From positions 620,001-684,000 of the forward strand of contig NZ_JOBH01000002.1 of NCBI RefSeq assembly GCF_000717745.1: a DNA stretch of 64,000 nt, given 5' to 3'. Positions 61,855 to 64,000 of this stretch are shown here, one piece after another; within the stretch, counting starts at the first letter, position 1, and each line of letters begins with the position of its first letter. Below the pieces are notes generated by a model that was given only the letters and a program-made list of their open reading frames with translations, searched no databases and was not told where the DNA came from. The translations under genes were made by a program, and so were the position numbers. The stretch comes from Streptomyces violens (GTDB lineage: Bacteria; Actinomycetota; Actinomycetes; Streptomycetales; Streptomycetaceae).

Positions 61855-63516
61855 CTAGCCGCGGTTGCGCAGCTCCCGTCGGAGGATCTTGCCACTCGTC
61901 GTCTTCGGCAGTTCGGGCAGGACCTCCACCTCCCGGGGATATTTGTACGCGGCCAGCCGCTCCTTGCAGTAGGCGGCCAGCTCGGCGGGGTCCGGGGACT
62001 GGCCGGGGCGGAAGCTGACATAGGCCTTGACCGATTCACCGCGGTAGGAGTCCGGGACGCCGACGACGGCCGCCTCGCGGACGGCTGGATGGCTGTACAG
62101 CACGTCCTCGACCTCGCGCGGCCAGACCTTGAAGCCGGACGCGTTGATCATGTCCTTCTTGCGGTCGACGACGTACAGCCAGCCGTCGGCGTCCATGAAG
62201 CCGATGTCGCCGGTGCGCAGCTCGCCGTCGGGGATCGCCTCGGCGGTGGCGTCGGGGCGGCGCCAGTAGCCGGGGACGACCTGGGGCCCGCGGACGGCTA
62301 TCTCGCCCTGTTCGCCGAAGGGCACGTCCCGGCCCTGGTCGTCGATGATCCGGACGACCGTGTCGGGGCCCGGTACGCCGACCGCGAGGGTGCCGGACGC
62401 CTTGTCGACGGGCGCCTCCAGCTGCGGCGGCACGCTGGCGCAGGGGGCCGTGCACTCGGTGAGGCCGTACCCGTTGCGGATGTACGGGCCGAATTCCGCG
62501 CGGAACTTCTCGACCAGGGCGGGCGGCAGCGGCGCGCCGCCGGAGGAGAGGGTGGCGAAGGAGGAGAAGTGGTCGCGGGTGACGTCCGGGTGGGCCATCA
62601 GCGCCATGAAGGCGGTGGAGGGGCCGACGGTGAAGGCCGGGCGGTGCTCCAGGAAGGCGTCCAGGACGACGCCGGCCTCGAAGCGGTACGCGAGCGCCAG
62701 GGTGCCGCCGCCGGTGACGCAGGAGGCCAGCTCGCAGACCATGCCGGTGATGTGGAAGAGCGGTGCGAGCGCGAAGTAGGTGGCGCCGTCGGGGAGTCCG
62801 AGGCCGGTGCGCTGGCGTTCGGCGTTGTAGGAGATGTTGCCGTGGGTGTTGGTGGCGCCCTTGGGTGTGCCGCTGGTGCCCGAGGTGTAGCTGATCAGGG
62901 CGATGTCGTCGGCGGTGAGTTCGGGGACGTCGGCGGCGGGGCCGCGCCCCTCGTGCGCGCGGGCGGTGGCCAGCAGGTCGTCGGCGCCCTCGCGCGGGCC
63001 GAGGCGCTCGCCGCGCAGGACGCGGGCGTCGTCTCTGGTCTGCAGGTCCCGTTCGCAGGCGGTCAGGGCGATGCGTACGGAGGGGGCGGCGGCCGCGGTC
63101 TCGCGCAGGAAGCCGTCCCAGGTGTGGTCGGCGCAGATCACGGCGGTGACCTCGGCGTCGGTGAGGACGTGGGTCATCTCGCCGGACTTGTACATGGGGT
63201 TGACGGGGACGACGACGCCGCCCGCCTTCCAGACGCCGAAGAGGGCGATCACGAAGTGCGGGGTGTTCTGGAGCATGATCGCGGCGCGGTCCCCGTGCCG
63301 GAAGCCGCGGTCGCACAGGTAGGCGGCCAGGCCGTCGGAGAGCGCGTCGGTCTCGGCGTAGGACAGCCGGCCGTCGAAGTAGGCCAGCACGGCCCGGTCG
63401 GGGACCCGGCGGACCGCTTCCTTGAAGGCGTGCAGGGTGGAGGGGTGCGGGTGCACGGGGGCGCGCTGTGCCTCGTTCAGCTGCGACAGCCACGGCATGT
63501 CCTGGTACGACGTCAT
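61855..63516 (-). CDS. Acyl-CoA ligase (adenylate-forming, FadD/LvaE-like)
   Basis: The 553-residue enzyme activates a carboxylic acid to its CoA thioester with ATP. The P-loop-like AMP motif ALISYTSGTSGTPKGATNTH, the A5 region RNGYGLTECTAP, the hinge VDRKKDMINASGFKVWPREV and the C-terminal lysine in LPKTTSGKILRREL are all present. The substrate is not apparent; in an Lva-like pathway it would be a short 4-hydroxy or 4-oxo acid. The ATG at 63516 is ten bases after GAGAAGGG. It is upstream of the TetR gene on the same strand, 47 bases apart. Confidence 0.92.
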   Translation of the reverse strand: MTSYQDMPWLSQLNEAQRAPVHPHPSTLHAFKEAVRRVPDRAVLAYFDGRLSYAETDALSDGLAAYLCDRGFRHGDRAAIMLQNTPHFVIALFGVWKAGGVVVPVNPMYKSGEMTHVLTDAEVTAVICADHTWDGFLRETAAAAPSVRIALTACERDLQTRDDARVLRGERLGPREGADDLLATARAHEGRGPAADVPELTADDIALISYTSGTSGTPKGATNTHGNISYNAERQRTGLGLPDGATYFALAPLFHITGMVCELASCVTGGGTLALAYRFEAGVVLDAFLEHRPAFTVGPSTAFMALMAHPDVTRDHFSSFATLSSGGAPLPPALVEKFRAEFGPYIRNGYGLTECTAPCASVPPQLEAPVDKASGTLAVGVPGPDTVVRIIDDQGRDVPFGEQGEIAVRGPQVVPGYWRRPDATAEAIPDGELRTGDIGFMDADGWLYVVDRKKDMINASGFKVWPREVEDVLYSHPAVREAAVVGVPDSYRGESVKAYVSFRPGQSPDPAELAAYCKERLAAYKYPREVEVLPELPKTTSGKILRRELRNRG

Positions 63517-63626
63517 CGGCGTGCGGCCCTTCTCTCTTCTTCGTCCCGGTGGTGTCGGTGCTCGGTTCCGGTGCCGTACGGCGCGGTCGTCCCCGCCGCG
63601 CCGTACGGGTGGTCGTCCCGCGTCGC

Positions 63627-64000
63627 TCAGGCGCCGGCGTCCGTGGCGGCGTCGAGCTTGCGCTGGAGGTGGTTCATGCCGCCGAGCCAGCGGTCGGGGT
63701 CGGCGGCGCGGGCCGCGTAGTAACCGGCGACCTCCGGGTGCGGCAGGACCAGGAAGCGGTTCTCGGTGATGGCGTCGAAGAGCGCGTCGGCGACCGCGGC
63801 GGGCTCGATGGCTCCGGAGGTGAGGACGAGGTCGCCGGCGGACCCGGTGTTGCTGAGCATGTCGGTCCGTACGCCCTGGGGGCAGATGGCGTGCACGTCG
63901 ATGCCGCGGTGCCGGTAGGTGACGGAGAGCCATTCGGCGAAGGAGTACGCGGCGTGCTTGGTCACGCTGTACGGCGCGGAGCCGATCATGGTGAGCAGGC
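63627..64000 (-). CDS. Short-chain dehydrogenase/reductase, C-terminal part (cut by window end)
   Basis: About 124 C-terminal residues are visible, with the catalytic APYSVTKHAAYSFAEW (Tyr and Lys), then VHAICPQGVRTDML, the usual loop after the active site. The beginning, with the NAD(P)-binding motif, lies beyond the window. It stands 110 bases upstream of the acyl-CoA ligase gene on the same strand and may belong to the acyl-CoA cluster, as an oxidoreductase of a hydroxy or oxo acid intermediate. Confidence 0.85.
   Translation of the reverse strand, partial: LLTMIGSAPYSVTKHAAYSFAEWLSVTYRHRGIDVHAICPQGVRTDMLSNTGSAGDLVLTSGAIEPAAVADALFDAITENRFLVLPHPEVAGYYAARAADPDRWLGGMNHLQRKLDAATDAGA

Overview
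This window reads as chromosomal DNA of a Streptomyces or close relative. The GC content is very high, with third codon positions almost all G or C. It carries the Pup-proteasome genes, a mycothiol ligase gene, chaplin genes and a glycerol operon run by an IclR-type regulator. I see no integrase, transposase, CRISPR array or plasmid function. Most of the window looks like ordinary core chromosome, and the accessory material is concentrated at about 29.4-32.2 kb and from 48 kb onward.

Region by region. 0-1.7 kb: the start of an MFS exporter gene, divergent from a LacI-type regulator, with a long palindrome between them. 1.7-7.7 kb (minus strand): the proteasome locus arc, dop, pup, prcB, prcA; the Pup ligase gene pafA is not in the window. 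7.9-13.7 kb: an iron-sulfur ferredoxin, an exported protein, trmI, a site-2 protease with CBS domains, a RecB-like Fe-S nuclease and a coupled NarL-type response regulator. 13.7-18.1 kb: two tandem peptide-binding lipoproteins without transporter genes, and a HAD phosphatase. 18.3-21.8 kb: metH. 22.0-27.0 kb: the glycerol cluster gylR, glpF, glpK, glpD. 27.1-29.3 kb: a FadR-type regulator and a PAC2-family protein.

29.4-32.2 kb: a terminator-bounded pair made of a leaderless subtilisin-like protease and a protein that is one third glutamine. 32.2-35.7 kb (minus): a histidine phosphatase, a DUF3090 protein, a PI3/4-kinase-like protein and mshC. 35.8-44 kb: CorA, a ferritin-like protein, an F420-type oxidoreductase, an aldo/keto reductase coupled to a RecD2-like protein whose ATPase motifs look ruined, and two small or acidic proteins of unknown role. 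44.2-45.5 kb: a long, sortase-anchored chaplin and a short chaplin, the surface hydrophobins of aerial hyphae. 45.7-48.2 kb: an M20 peptidase, tRNA-Leu(GAG) and a HAD hydrolase.

48.2-58.6 kb: an ABC-F ATPase with a long leader, a cytochrome P450 divergent from a thioredoxin-like [2Fe-2S] ferredoxin, an APC permease, an unrecognised helical protein, a TetR-SDR pair, a NUDIX hydrolase, two YidH-type membrane proteins and an alpha/beta hydrolase. 58.7-64.0 kb: an acyl-CoA catabolic cluster made of an ACAD10/11-N-type phosphotransferase, an acyl-CoA dehydrogenase, a TetR regulator, an acyl-CoA ligase and an SDR cut by the window end. Its gene content resembles the 4-hydroxyacyl-CoA (levulinate, Lva) route.

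The most interesting items are the protease plus Gln-rich protein pair, the split ACAD11-like 4-hydroxyacid module, the degenerate RecD2-like protein, the Glu-ending Pup, the Asp-containing ferredoxin motif beside arc, and several strong palindromic operators next to regulator genes.
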